From positions 1-29,544 of the IMG/VR virus record IMGVR_UViG_3300042478_001834: a DNA stretch of 29,544 bases, one strand, 5' to 3'. Below, one piece after another: positions 1 to 7,091 of this stretch. Positions within the stretch are counted from its first letter, which is position 1. Each line of letters opens with the position of its first letter. The DNA comes from a virus. The notes below the pieces were generated by a model. It was given only the letters and a program-made list of their open reading frames with translations. It did not search any database and was not told where the DNA came from. The translations under genes were made by a program, and so were the position numbers.

Positions 1-444
1 CCTGAAATTGTGGCATACAAATACTATGGTGATTCTTATCGATATTGGATTGTTTTATTTGCAAATCAAATAACAGACCCACAATGGGATTGGCCATTAT
101 CAACTAATGATTTTGATGCTTACATAGCAAATAAGTATACTTCATTTAATCCTTATTCAACTGTGCAACATTATGAAAAAATTGTTACACAATACGATGC
201 ATCAACTCAAACCACTACAACCAAAAACATCGTTATTGATGAAGATACATATAACTCATTGGTCATAGGTACTAGCACTTATGTGTTACCAACAGGAAGT
301 GTAACAATCACTACCACAAAGGCTGCTGTAAGTTATTATGACTATGAATTAAATTTAAATGAATCAAAAAGAAGTATTAGAATTTTAAATTCTGCTTATG
401 TTGACCAATTAGAAAAACAATTTACTGATTTGATGGCTGCTTAA
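1..444 (+). CDS. 53: Baseplate wedge subunit gp53, 5'-truncated by the window
   Basis: The frame is open from base 1, so the true start lies upstream and only the C-terminal 147 residues are visible. A GTG at base 10 is internal and is not the start. The opening residues PEIVAYKYYGDSYRYW followed by ITDPQWDWP match the conserved core of gp53 of T4-like phages: an aromatic 'YGD..YW' segment, then 'ANxITDPxxDWP'. gp53 is a wedge component that joins neighbouring baseplate wedges. The C-terminal part (ILNSAYVDQLEKQF) is also typical. The gene ends 3 bases before the hub gene, consistent with one late operon. The call rests on motif memory; the N-terminus cannot be judged. Confidence 0.8.
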   Translation, partial: PEIVAYKYYGDSYRYWIVLFANQITDPQWDWPLSTNDFDAYIANKYTSFNPYSTVQHYEKIVTQYDASTQTTTTKNIVIDEDTYNSLVIGTSTYVLPTGSVTITTTKAAVSYYDYELNLNESKRSIRILNSAYVDQLEKQFTDLMAA

Positions 445-447
445 AAT

Positions 448-1830
448 ATGGCTGAAATTGACCAAAATATTTACACCGATGTAGAAAATCCTGGTGCGTA
501 TTATCCGCAAGATTATTCTTTAGAATCTATTAATTTTTTAACAGGTTCTGGCCAACGATTTGAAATGAAAAAGTTGTTAATAGAATTATCATATTATGAA
601 GATATCTACAGTTTTTCTGTGTCTGGTTATGTTACGATTGTAGATGCTCAAGGATATATTGAGCTGTTGGATTTGACAGGAAATGAATTTGTTGAAATAA
701 TCTTTGCAAAATCTAAAAATGCTTCAAATACAAATAAACAAGTATATCGAGTATACAAAATAGGAGATAGAAAACCTGTTGGTAACTTAAACTCTGAATA
801 TTATACTTTTTACTTTTGCTCGGAAGAATTATTATTATCAGAACAAACTAAGATTAGTAAGTCATACAAAGGTAAAGAAATTGATAAGGTTATTACTGAT
901 ATATTAGTTGACAAATTAAAAGTAAAAAAAGAGAAAATACGAATTGAGAAAACAAATGGTATAAATGATTTTATTGTGCCTCGTTTCAAACCTTTTGAAG
1001 CAATCAGCTGGTTGTCAACATATGCAAGGCCTAAAGGTGCAGGTGAAATTGGTGCTGATATGTTATTTTTTGAAACAAAGGACGGGTTTAATTTCCGTTC
1101 TTTGCAATCAATGTTTAAAGATAACATTTATACCACATACAAATATCAACAACAAGGTATAGAAGATAAAACACAATCTTTTCAAGAAAAAACAATAAGT
1201 GTTTTAGACTATGAGTTTGTTAAAGTTTATGATATGATGAATGATGTTAATTCTGGCACATTGTCAAATCGACTTATATCTCTTGATACCATGTCTAGAA
1301 CAAGTAAGGTTACAGATTTTAATTATATCAAATATAAATCTCAGGCAAAAACATTAAATCCTGGAAGCCCAACAAATACATTAAAAAATAGACTAGGATT
1401 AACAAATTCTGATTCTTACAATGCCTCATTTAAGGTGGCTACTAGTAATGCTTTTCAACAAAATCAGCCATATATAAAGCAAGTTGTTGATGGTGTTGCC
1501 AAAAACATTGCAATTGAAACATATGTGCCAAATAGAACTGCTCAAATTTCATTGGCAAACTATACTGTGTTAAAGATTAAAATACCTGGTGATTCAGGAA
1601 TTACTGTTGGTCGAACAATTAACTTTAATTTACTAACTTTAAAACCAACCACAGAAACAAAAAACTTGGACGAATTTTACTCTGGTAAATATTTGGTGAC
1701 TGCTGTAAGGCACATTATACAACCAACAGCATTTCAAACTGTCCTTGAAATTGCGAAAGATAGCACACCTAAACCATATACTGGTATCAACAATGATTCT
1801 GGTGTTTGGCAAAATACAGTTAAATTATAA
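448..1830 (+). CDS. Baseplate hub protein, gp27-like
   Basis: This 460-residue protein follows gp53 by 3 bases and overlaps the start of the OB-fold gene by one base (TAATG). Residues about 25-130 look like a beta-rich domain (ELSYYEDIYSFSVSGYVTIVD and onward). Around residues 176-190 there is IVPRFKPFEAISWL, then an 'LFFETKDGFNFRSL' stretch. This is the pattern I associate with hub proteins of T4-like aquatic phages: helix-forming 'PFxAIxWL' followed by 'FFExxxGFxFxSL'. In T4, gp27 forms the trimeric hub ring that joins the tail tube to the gp5 spike. The direct neighbourhood with a gp5 OB fold parallels gp27-gp5 and the fused VgrG. The alternative is another hub or tail-tip protein of the gpD superfamily. 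The family assignment is an inference from motifs and position. Confidence 0.62.
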   Translation: MAEIDQNIYTDVENPGAYYPQDYSLESINFLTGSGQRFEMKKLLIELSYYEDIYSFSVSGYVTIVDAQGYIELLDLTGNEFVEIIFAKSKNASNTNKQVYRVYKIGDRKPVGNLNSEYYTFYFCSEELLLSEQTKISKSYKGKEIDKVITDILVDKLKVKKEKIRIEKTNGINDFIVPRFKPFEAISWLSTYARPKGAGEIGADMLFFETKDGFNFRSLQSMFKDNIYTTYKYQQQGIEDKTQSFQEKTISVLDYEFVKVYDMMNDVNSGTLSNRLISLDTMSRTSKVTDFNYIKYKSQAKTLNPGSPTNTLKNRLGLTNSDSYNASFKVATSNAFQQNQPYIKQVVDGVAKNIAIETYVPNRTAQISLANYTVLKIKIPGDSGITVGRTINFNLLTLKPTTETKNLDEFYSGKYLVTAVRHIIQPTAFQTVLEIAKDSTPKPYTGINNDSGVWQNTVKL

Positions 1831-2120
1831 TGCAAAATTTTATAGGAAAAGATGGTTTTACTTGGTTCATCGGTGTAGTTGAAAACCGAGTAGATCCTTT
1901 GGGTATGGGAAGATGTCAACTTAGAATATTTGGTTGGCACACAGACAATATTAGTGAATTACCTACACAAGATTTACCATGGGCTCAACCAATGTATCCA
2001 ATTAACAATTCAAAATCATTTTCAGCACCACTATTAGGTGATTGGGTGGTCGGTTTCTTTATGGACGGAGATTCAGGACAGGCACCAATTATGATGGGCG
2101 TTTTACCGGGAATAGCATAA
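1830..2120 (+). CDS. Stand-alone gp5-type N-terminal OB-fold protein (hub/spike adaptor)
   Basis: This 96-residue protein matches only the N-terminal OB-fold domain of T4 gp5. The order is FIGVVENRVDPLGMGRCQLRIFG, then a 'PTQDLPWAQPMYP' segment, then 'GDWVVGFFMDGDSGQAPIMMGVLPG' at the C-terminus. In T4 gp5 (575 residues) this fold is followed by lysozyme and beta-helix domains. Here the reading frame stops directly after the OB domain. The start overlaps the hub stop codon (TAATG), which suggests coupled translation and a 1:1 partnership with the upstream hub protein. The needle is supplied by a separate gene at 2942. No lysozyme signature is seen in this or the neighbouring genes. The fold call is strong; the role as adaptor between hub and separate spike is inferred. 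Confidence 0.82.
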   Translation: MQNFIGKDGFTWFIGVVENRVDPLGMGRCQLRIFGWHTDNISELPTQDLPWAQPMYPINNSKSFSAPLLGDWVVGFFMDGDSGQAPIMMGVLPGIA

Positions 2121-2939
2121 ATGGCAAATGAAATTCAATTACCTCCTTCTATTGTATCTGTAACTTTTGTTGGTGGCACAGCCGTTGAATCACCAGCACC
2201 ATCTCCAACTCAGGTTAATGATGGACAAACTAAAGGTAATCCTCAAGTACCTGCTGGTGCAAGAAGTATTGTTGCCAATACTAGTGTTGGTTTTGCCAAT
2301 GATAACTTGGCTCATGTGTGTGATTTTGTTACCGATATACAAAAAAATATTGAATTTAAAAAATATGCAAAGGCTACGGCCAAATATATTAGAGATGCAA
2401 TTAGAGCAGTTTTAAGAGCATTGGGTTTTGCTGACCCTACAGGCGAAACTTCTTGGCTGGCAACCACACTAAAAGCCATTGCTAGAGAAGTTAATCGTAT
2501 CAATAAAGAAATTTTGCAACCAATTTTAGATTTTCAAAAATATGTTATTGCTTACATTGCCAAATTAAGAGCAATCATTGCTTGGATTTTAAGTTTACCT
2601 GCAAAATTTTTAGCACTACTTCAAGATTGTTTGTCAAGATTAATTAAATTAATTGGTTCTGTTTTTTCTGATATTGGTGCTGGTCTTTCAGAAGGTTTTT
2701 CAGAAGGACCTAGTAATTATGATGACATTATTAAAGAAGCAAAAGCCTTAGCCGAGTCGGCAGCCAAAACAGTAACCGCAACAGTTGCTGTTGTAGCAGG
2801 TACAGTTAATATTGCTGGTGCGGCAACAGTTGGTCTTTTGATACCCACAAATCAAACAGAACTTGATGCAGCCAATGCAATTATTGCATCATACGAAGCT
2901 CCGGCCAAACCACCATCACAAAATAAATCGGCACCTTAA
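2121..2939 (+). CDS. Helix-rich protein of unknown function between the gp5 OB-fold and spike genes
   Basis: I do not recognise this 272-residue protein. Its ATG follows the OB-fold stop codon directly and its own stop lies 2 bases before the spike gene, so it is embedded in the hub/spike operon. Residues 1-55 are low in predicted structure and rich in P, S and V. Residues about 70-190 look almost wholly helical and amphipathic. A particularly hydrophobic run covers about 141-180 (AYIAKLRAIIAWILSLPAKF and following 'LLQDCLSRLIKLIGSVF'). The residues after 215 (AESAAKTVTATVAVVAGTVN) are alanine- and valine-rich, and the end is proline-rich. Its place suggests a tail-tip or hub-associated virion protein, possibly one that meets the membrane after contraction. 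That role is inference only. The alternatives are an assembly chaperone or a tape-measure-related plug. Confidence 0.75.
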   Translation: MANEIQLPPSIVSVTFVGGTAVESPAPSPTQVNDGQTKGNPQVPAGARSIVANTSVGFANDNLAHVCDFVTDIQKNIEFKKYAKATAKYIRDAIRAVLRALGFADPTGETSWLATTLKAIAREVNRINKEILQPILDFQKYVIAYIAKLRAIIAWILSLPAKFLALLQDCLSRLIKLIGSVFSDIGAGLSEGFSEGPSNYDDIIKEAKALAESAAKTVTATVAVVAGTVNIAGAATVGLLIPTNQTELDAANAIIASYEAPAKPPSQNKSAP

Positions 2940-2941
2940 TT

Positions 2942-3715
2942 ATGGCAATATTACCACCATCACCTTCAGATAACTCTTGGACAGAACCAGAATCGGCTAG
3001 AAATACCGAAACTCCACCAGTATATCCATATAATAACATACAACAGACGGAATCTGGTCATTCCTTTGAGATGGACGACACTCCAACAAGAGAACGAGTT
3101 CGGTTACAGCACCGTATAGGTACTTTCTTGGAAATGCATCCTGATGGCGATGAGGTGCATAAGGTATATGGTACTGGATACGAGATTTACTTAAAAGGTA
3201 AAAATGTTCTAATCAAAGGTACCTGTAATATTACCATTGAGGGTGATGCCAATATGGAAGTTAAAGGTGACCACAATGTTCAGGTAGCAGGTGATTACAA
3301 TCTATTAGTTGGTGGTAAAATGAACACCAGAGTTGTAGGTGATATTTCTCAATCTAGTGATGGTGATATGTCAATTACTGCTAATGAGAACTTTGGTGGT
3401 GCAATCCGTATGGCTGCGTCTGACCATGTTTACATAGACTCTGATTTGGTAGTTGCTGGCTCTGCTTCGGCTGATTTAATTACTGCTGAAACACGAATTA
3501 ATGCTGGTACTGGATTGTATGCAGGTTTATTGGGTGTATATTCACAAGGACCAATTACTTCATTAACTTCAGTTGAAGCACCTTTGGGAACATTTGGTAT
3601 TATGAATGCTGTATTGATGTCTGATATTATTAACAAAGGCATCTATAACACCCATATACACAATTCACCAAAAGGACCAACCAGTCCGCCTTTGACACCT
3701 TTCTTTGGAGTTTAG
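2942..3715 (+). CDS. Central spike (membrane-piercing needle), gp5 C-terminal beta-helix type
   Basis: This 257-residue protein carries six consecutive octads of the VxGxxNxx type at residues 91-138 (IKGTCNIT, IEGDANME, VKGDHNVQ, VAGDYNLL, VGGKMNTR, VVGDISQS). That is the signature of the triple-stranded beta-helix needle of T4 gp5. Before the helix there is an 'RLQHRIGTFLEMHPDGDE' segment, typical of spike proteins just downstream of the OB or lysozyme region. Glycine-rich beta repeats continue to about residue 225. The C-terminus has H238-I-H240 followed by a proline-rich end (GPTSPPLTP). An HxH pair near the end is known from spike tips that bind iron (P2 gpV, phi92 gp138). The protein should trimerise below the OB-fold hub. 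It lacks its own OB fold and lysozyme, which is unlike T4 gp5. Confidence 0.83.
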   Translation: MAILPPSPSDNSWTEPESARNTETPPVYPYNNIQQTESGHSFEMDDTPTRERVRLQHRIGTFLEMHPDGDEVHKVYGTGYEIYLKGKNVLIKGTCNITIEGDANMEVKGDHNVQVAGDYNLLVGGKMNTRVVGDISQSSDGDMSITANENFGGAIRMAASDHVYIDSDLVVAGSASADLITAETRINAGTGLYAGLLGVYSQGPITSLTSVEAPLGTFGIMNAVLMSDIINKGIYNTHIHNSPKGPTSPPLTPFFGV

Positions 3716-3718
3716 ATA

Positions 3719-4522
3719 ATGGCATTAGTTAATAACGCAACTGGAGTATATGCAACATTAGGTTATAATTTTAGTGACCCAAATGGTGATGTATTAAATC
3801 TTTCTGCAAATACAGTTGCACATCTAAACTCTATGCCGGCGTTTATTGAAACTTGGCAGGCACAAGACATTGCAAATAACGCAGTTGGCGGATATTATCA
3901 AAACCCCGTGGCTTCTAATACCGGTTCAATCATTACAATTTCACAAACCATGATAACTGTGGCAAATACTGGGGCCAGTCAAAACATTGCAAATTGTGAT
4001 TTGATTGTTACAGCTGCAAATACACTTGCGAATGTTGCAACTTCGTTTTTAGCACACACTAACAGAATATCAGGAGTAACACCCTTTGTTGGCCAAGAAG
4101 TTGAGAATCCATATTATGACACGGCCATGGGATTAGGTAAGACTGCCTTGTATATCACCAATCAAACTGACAATATAACCAATACTTCACCTATTTTAGG
4201 TAGCTTTACTAGTATACTGATTGGTCCTCAAGTAGGTTCAACAAATGTTACTTTGGCCAATAGTCTTGTAACTCTAACAAATGGAGTGACAGCCAACAAT
4301 TTGACAGAAGCACAAATATCACAGATTCTTTCTGATATATCAAATACCAACACACTTTTGATAACCAGACAAAATGCTGATGTAACCTACTATACTAATT
4401 TGCGTAGTTTTGTAGACAAATACAATCAGGTGAAGAAATTTACCAATATGGGTGAAACGGAGACCTATTTGGTCAACAACTTTGTTGGTACAGACAAGAT
4501 TAAAGAAAGAATAAACTCATAA
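3719..4522 (+). CDS. Unknown baseplate/tail structural protein
   Basis: This 267-residue protein follows the spike by 3 bases. I do not recognise a named family. It is rich in N, T, A and V (many 'ANT' and 'NIT' segments). About residues 80-120 and 190-250 look helical: 'NTLANVATSFLAHTNRISGV' and 'TEAQISQILSDISNTNTLLI', ending in 'TYYTNLRSFVDKYNQVKKFT'. No signal peptide or membrane segment is evident. Composition and position, last gene before the regulatory gap and directly after the spike, point to a virion protein of the hub or tail tip. The alternative is an assembly factor for the spike. The open frame, codon use and tight packing support it being a real gene; the function is open. Confidence 0.7.
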   Translation: MALVNNATGVYATLGYNFSDPNGDVLNLSANTVAHLNSMPAFIETWQAQDIANNAVGGYYQNPVASNTGSIITISQTMITVANTGASQNIANCDLIVTAANTLANVATSFLAHTNRISGVTPFVGQEVENPYYDTAMGLGKTALYITNQTDNITNTSPILGSFTSILIGPQVGSTNVTLANSLVTLTNGVTANNLTEAQISQILSDISNTNTLLITRQNADVTYYTNLRSFVDKYNQVKKFTNMGETETYLVNNFVGTDKIKERINS

Positions 4523-4526
4523 TTCC

Positions 4527-4542
4527 AAAATTCGAATTTTTT
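4527..4542 (+). terminator. Candidate weak terminator after the hub/spike operon
   Basis: AAAATTCGAATTTT (4527-4540) is a perfect palindrome just after the stop codon at 4520-4522, and its T run extends by two more bases. It has the outline of a rho-independent hairpin plus U tract. However, the stem has only the central CG as strong pairs and a tight loop, so any termination would be weak. Confidence 0.25.
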
Positions 4543-4544
4543 GA

Positions 4545-4600
4545 TTCCGGCCCAAAAATTTTTTAGGCGCATTTCAAGATGCTAAAAAGCAAATTTACTT
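4545..4600 (+). repeat. Recurring intergenic element, copy 1
   Basis: The first 20 bases (TTCCGGCCCAAAAATTTTTT) match 18 of 20 bases with copy 2 at 21362-21381. Similarity continues through a TTTCAA core, an AAAAAG segment and a shared AATTTACTT end. In both copies the region after the A/T palindrome can form a short stem around TTTCAA: GCAT...ATGC here, GACT...AGTC in copy 2. The stem bases differ but pairing is kept. Both copies sit in gaps in front of a new gene block. The function is unknown; a late-transcription or RNA-processing signal is possible. Confidence 0.6.
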
Positions 4601-4609
4601 CCAGAGCAG

Positions 4610-4617
4610 AATAAATA
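4610..4617 (+). promoter_or_regulatory. Late-promoter-like octamer AATAAATA before gene 25
   Basis: AATAAATA matches the T4 late promoter octamer TATAAATA at 7 of 8 bases. It lies only 4 bases before the ATG of gene 25, and initiation about a turn downstream would fall inside the coding region. It therefore may not serve gene 25 as a normal promoter and may be chance in an AT-rich gap. Confidence 0.22.
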
Positions 4618-4621
4618 AACA

Positions 4622-5014
4622 ATGGCAACCATAAAGAACTTATATTCCGACATAGATTTCACATTCACCCGTAAACCGGTGACCAATGATGTCGCTTTAA
4701 GTTATGACGAAATGGCTGTTATAAGGTCGGTTCGTAACCTTTTATTGACGAACCACTATGAAAGGCCGTTTCAACCAGAGTTAGGTTCCAATATTAACAA
4801 TTTATTGTTTGAACCTATTTCACCCATTACATCGTCATCGTTGCAGACCGAAATTGAAAACATGATTACGAACTATGAACCTCGTGCTCTGTTAAAAAGT
4901 GTCACCGTAAATGCACAACCAGACCAAAATGCGTATGAAGTGAGTTTAGAATTTTACATACAAAATGCAACGCTACCAACAACAGTTACCATCCTTTTAG
5001 AGAGAAATAGATAA
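4622..5014 (+). CDS. 25: Baseplate wedge subunit gp25
   Basis: This 130-residue protein has the size (T4 gp25 is about 130 residues) and fold signature of the gp25/lysozyme-like wedge family. The N-terminus is 'YSDIDFTFTRKPVTNDVALS' followed by 'AVIRSVRNLLLT'. Then comes 'ERPFQPELGSNINNLLFEP', and the conserved EPR triplet is at residues 86-88 (NYEPRALL). In contractile machines gp25 forms the core wedge with gp6 and gp7 and nucleates the sheath next to the tube end. The ATG fits the family N-terminus, although no Shine-Dalgarno sequence is seen. The stop is 1 base from gene 6, giving the 25-6 pair found in many aquatic T4-like phages. Confidence 0.92.
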   Translation: MATIKNLYSDIDFTFTRKPVTNDVALSYDEMAVIRSVRNLLLTNHYERPFQPELGSNINNLLFEPISPITSSSLQTEIENMITNYEPRALLKSVTVNAQPDQNAYEVSLEFYIQNATLPTTVTILLERNR

Positions 5015-5015
5015 A

Positions 5016-7088
5016 ATGGCAGGCGAAAATTCAAATATTCAAATTACCGATTTGGATTTTAATACAATTAAAACCAATCTAAAACGGTACTTACAATCTC
5101 AAACCACACTTCAAGATTATAATTACGAAGGTTCTGCACTTTCTACTCTGTTGGATGTTCTTGCATACAATACACAATATCAGGCATACTATCTCAACAT
5201 GGTGGCCAACGAGATGTTCTTGGATTCAGCATTGCAAAGAAGTTCTGTTGTTTCTCATGCCAAACTATTAAACTATACACCACAATCGGCAGCCGCACCA
5301 CGAGCTCAGATTGATTTGGTGATGAACAATGTAACTACCAGTTCTTTAACTTTACCAAAATTTACCAGTTTTCTTTCTGAGGCGATTGATGGCGTCAGTT
5401 ATAGGTTTGTTACACTTAACTCAACGACACAAAACACCGATTTGGCCAACAACACAGTAACTTTTAATGATTTAGTTATCAAACAAGGTGAACCAGTTAC
5501 TCTTTCATTTACCTATGATTCTGCGGCCAATCCAACAGCAATCTTTGAATTACCTGACACCAATGTAGATACGACTACTATCTCTGTTGTTGTTCAACAA
5601 AGCACATCCAATACTTCTTCACAAGTATTCACATTAGTTGATGACTATTTGGCACTCAACGGCACAACCAAGGCTTTCTTTTTACAAGAAGCAACAAATG
5701 GTTTCTATCAAATTTATTTTGGTGATGGCATATTAGGTGAAGCGTTAACAGATGGTAATGTGGTGTCTGTATCATACATCATCACTTCAGGTACAGCTGC
5801 AACCGATGCCAATAACTTTGTGTTGATGGATACAATCTCTGGTTTTTCAAGTTCAACAATTACACCAGTGCAAGCAGCAACTCAAGGTGCAGAAAGAGAA
5901 AGTATTGAATCAATTAAATATACTGCACCAAAATCGTATGCTGCTCAAGGTCGTGCAGTAACCAAAGAAGATTACATTTTCTTAATTCAAAACAATTCGG
6001 GTATATTTCCAATTGATGCGGTCAATGTGTGGGGTGGTGAAGAAAATGATCCACCAGTTTATGGTGTGGTGTTTGTGGCTATTAAACCAAGTGGTGGTTA
6101 TCTATTAACACAATCACAAAAATCAGTCATTGAAGAACAAATCATTAAACCTATTTCTGTTCTGACAGTTCAACCAAGAATTATTGATGTTGATTATAAT
6201 TATTTGGTCATCAATTCAAATATACTATACGATACAAAGTTGACAACACTTACTTCTTCACAGTTACAGACACAAGTATTGACTGCTATTCAAGGATTTG
6301 CAACTGATACACTCAATACATTTAACTCTACATTCCAACTTTCAACATTAATTTCTACGGTACAATCGGTCAGTCCTTCTTTTATTACAAATGATGCTTC
6401 GATTGCTTTACAGAAACGACTTGTTCCGAGTTTAACTTCATCAACAACATACACATTGAAATATGGAACGTCACTAAAAAAAGATATTTTTGGTAAAAGT
6501 ATTAGTGTCACACCAACATTTCAAGTAATTGATGTTGATAATAATAGTGTGGTACGAGATTCTGTATACTTAGAAGAAACTCCATCGTCAACCACATTTG
6601 TTGAATCAATTTCTATTAGTAATCCTGGTTTTGGTTACACATCAACACCAACTGTAACTATCCTTGGTGATGGTACAGGTGCCACAGCAAGAGCAACTGT
6701 TGTGAATGGTCAAGTAGATAGTATTACAATGATTGATGTTGGTGTTAATTATACACAGGCTATTGTGCAAATCACATCAACTGATGGTAATGGTTCTTTG
6801 GCATCTGCTGTGGCTGTTCTTGCTGGTAATAAAGGTACATTGAGAACTTATTATTTTGAAAACAATGTTAAGAAGATTCTCAATGCCAATGCCGGTACAG
6901 TAGATTATGCTCAAGGTATTGTAACACTCATCGATTTCAATCCGTCTGCAATTAATAATCCTTTAGGTGTATTGGGTGTGCAAGCCGTGCCAACATCCAC
7001 GATTGTATCTTCTGCAAGAGATAAAATTATTACTCTCGATAACACCGACCTTAATGCTATCAATATTAGTATTGTAGCCAAAGTTTAA
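5016..7088 (+). CDS. 6: Baseplate wedge subunit gp6 (gpJ-like)
   Basis: This 690-residue protein is close in length to T4 gp6 (660). The N-terminal part reads 'DFNTIKTNLKRYLQSQTTLQ' then 'GSALSTLLDVLAYNTQYQAYYLNMVANEMFLDSA', a clear gp6/gpJ signature. A central 'YTAPKSYAAQGRAVTKEDY' segment (about residue 310) is the other conserved core. gp6 forms the inner iris ring of the baseplate together with gp25 and gp7. An extra beta-type segment begins around N536 (NPGFGYTSTPTVTI and following), with a second partial unit near residue 575. The same repeat type occurs in the gp7-, gp8- and DUF4815-type proteins of this window. It appears to be an insertion relative to T4 gp6. The spacing to the next gene is 3 bases. 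Confidence 0.92.
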   Translation: MAGENSNIQITDLDFNTIKTNLKRYLQSQTTLQDYNYEGSALSTLLDVLAYNTQYQAYYLNMVANEMFLDSALQRSSVVSHAKLLNYTPQSAAAPRAQIDLVMNNVTTSSLTLPKFTSFLSEAIDGVSYRFVTLNSTTQNTDLANNTVTFNDLVIKQGEPVTLSFTYDSAANPTAIFELPDTNVDTTTISVVVQQSTSNTSSQVFTLVDDYLALNGTTKAFFLQEATNGFYQIYFGDGILGEALTDGNVVSVSYIITSGTAATDANNFVLMDTISGFSSSTITPVQAATQGAERESIESIKYTAPKSYAAQGRAVTKEDYIFLIQNNSGIFPIDAVNVWGGEENDPPVYGVVFVAIKPSGGYLLTQSQKSVIEEQIIKPISVLTVQPRIIDVDYNYLVINSNILYDTKLTTLTSSQLQTQVLTAIQGFATDTLNTFNSTFQLSTLISTVQSVSPSFITNDASIALQKRLVPSLTSSTTYTLKYGTSLKKDIFGKSISVTPTFQVIDVDNNSVVRDSVYLEETPSSTTFVESISISNPGFGYTSTPTVTILGDGTGATARATVVNGQVDSITMIDVGVNYTQAIVQITSTDGNGSLASAVAVLAGNKGTLRTYYFENNVKKILNANAGTVDYAQGIVTLIDFNPSAINNPLGVLGVQAVPTSTIVSSARDKIITLDNTDLNAINISIVAKV

Positions 7089-7091
7089 TAC

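Larger units (their letters stand above)
4523..4621. other. 99-base intergenic regulatory gap between hub/spike and wedge operons
   Basis: This is one of only two gaps near 100 bases in an otherwise tightly packed region. It contains a perfect 14-base palindrome followed by extra T residues (4527-4542), a second near-perfect palindrome (4550-4568), a segment with a close copy at 21362-21416, and an AATAAATA octamer right before the start codon of gene 25. The arrangement suggests the end of one transcription unit and the start of the next. No open frame of note lies inside. Confidence 0.6.

Noticed and set aside
10-444. GTG at base 10 as start of the first gene
   Set aside because: The frame is open to base 1 and the residues before it (PEI) continue the conserved gp53 core, so the gene begins upstream of the window.
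2121-2939. Lysozyme domain in the protein between OB fold and spike
   Set aside because: No glutamate-centred lysozyme motif or similar catalytic pattern is visible. The protein looks helical and amphipathic instead.
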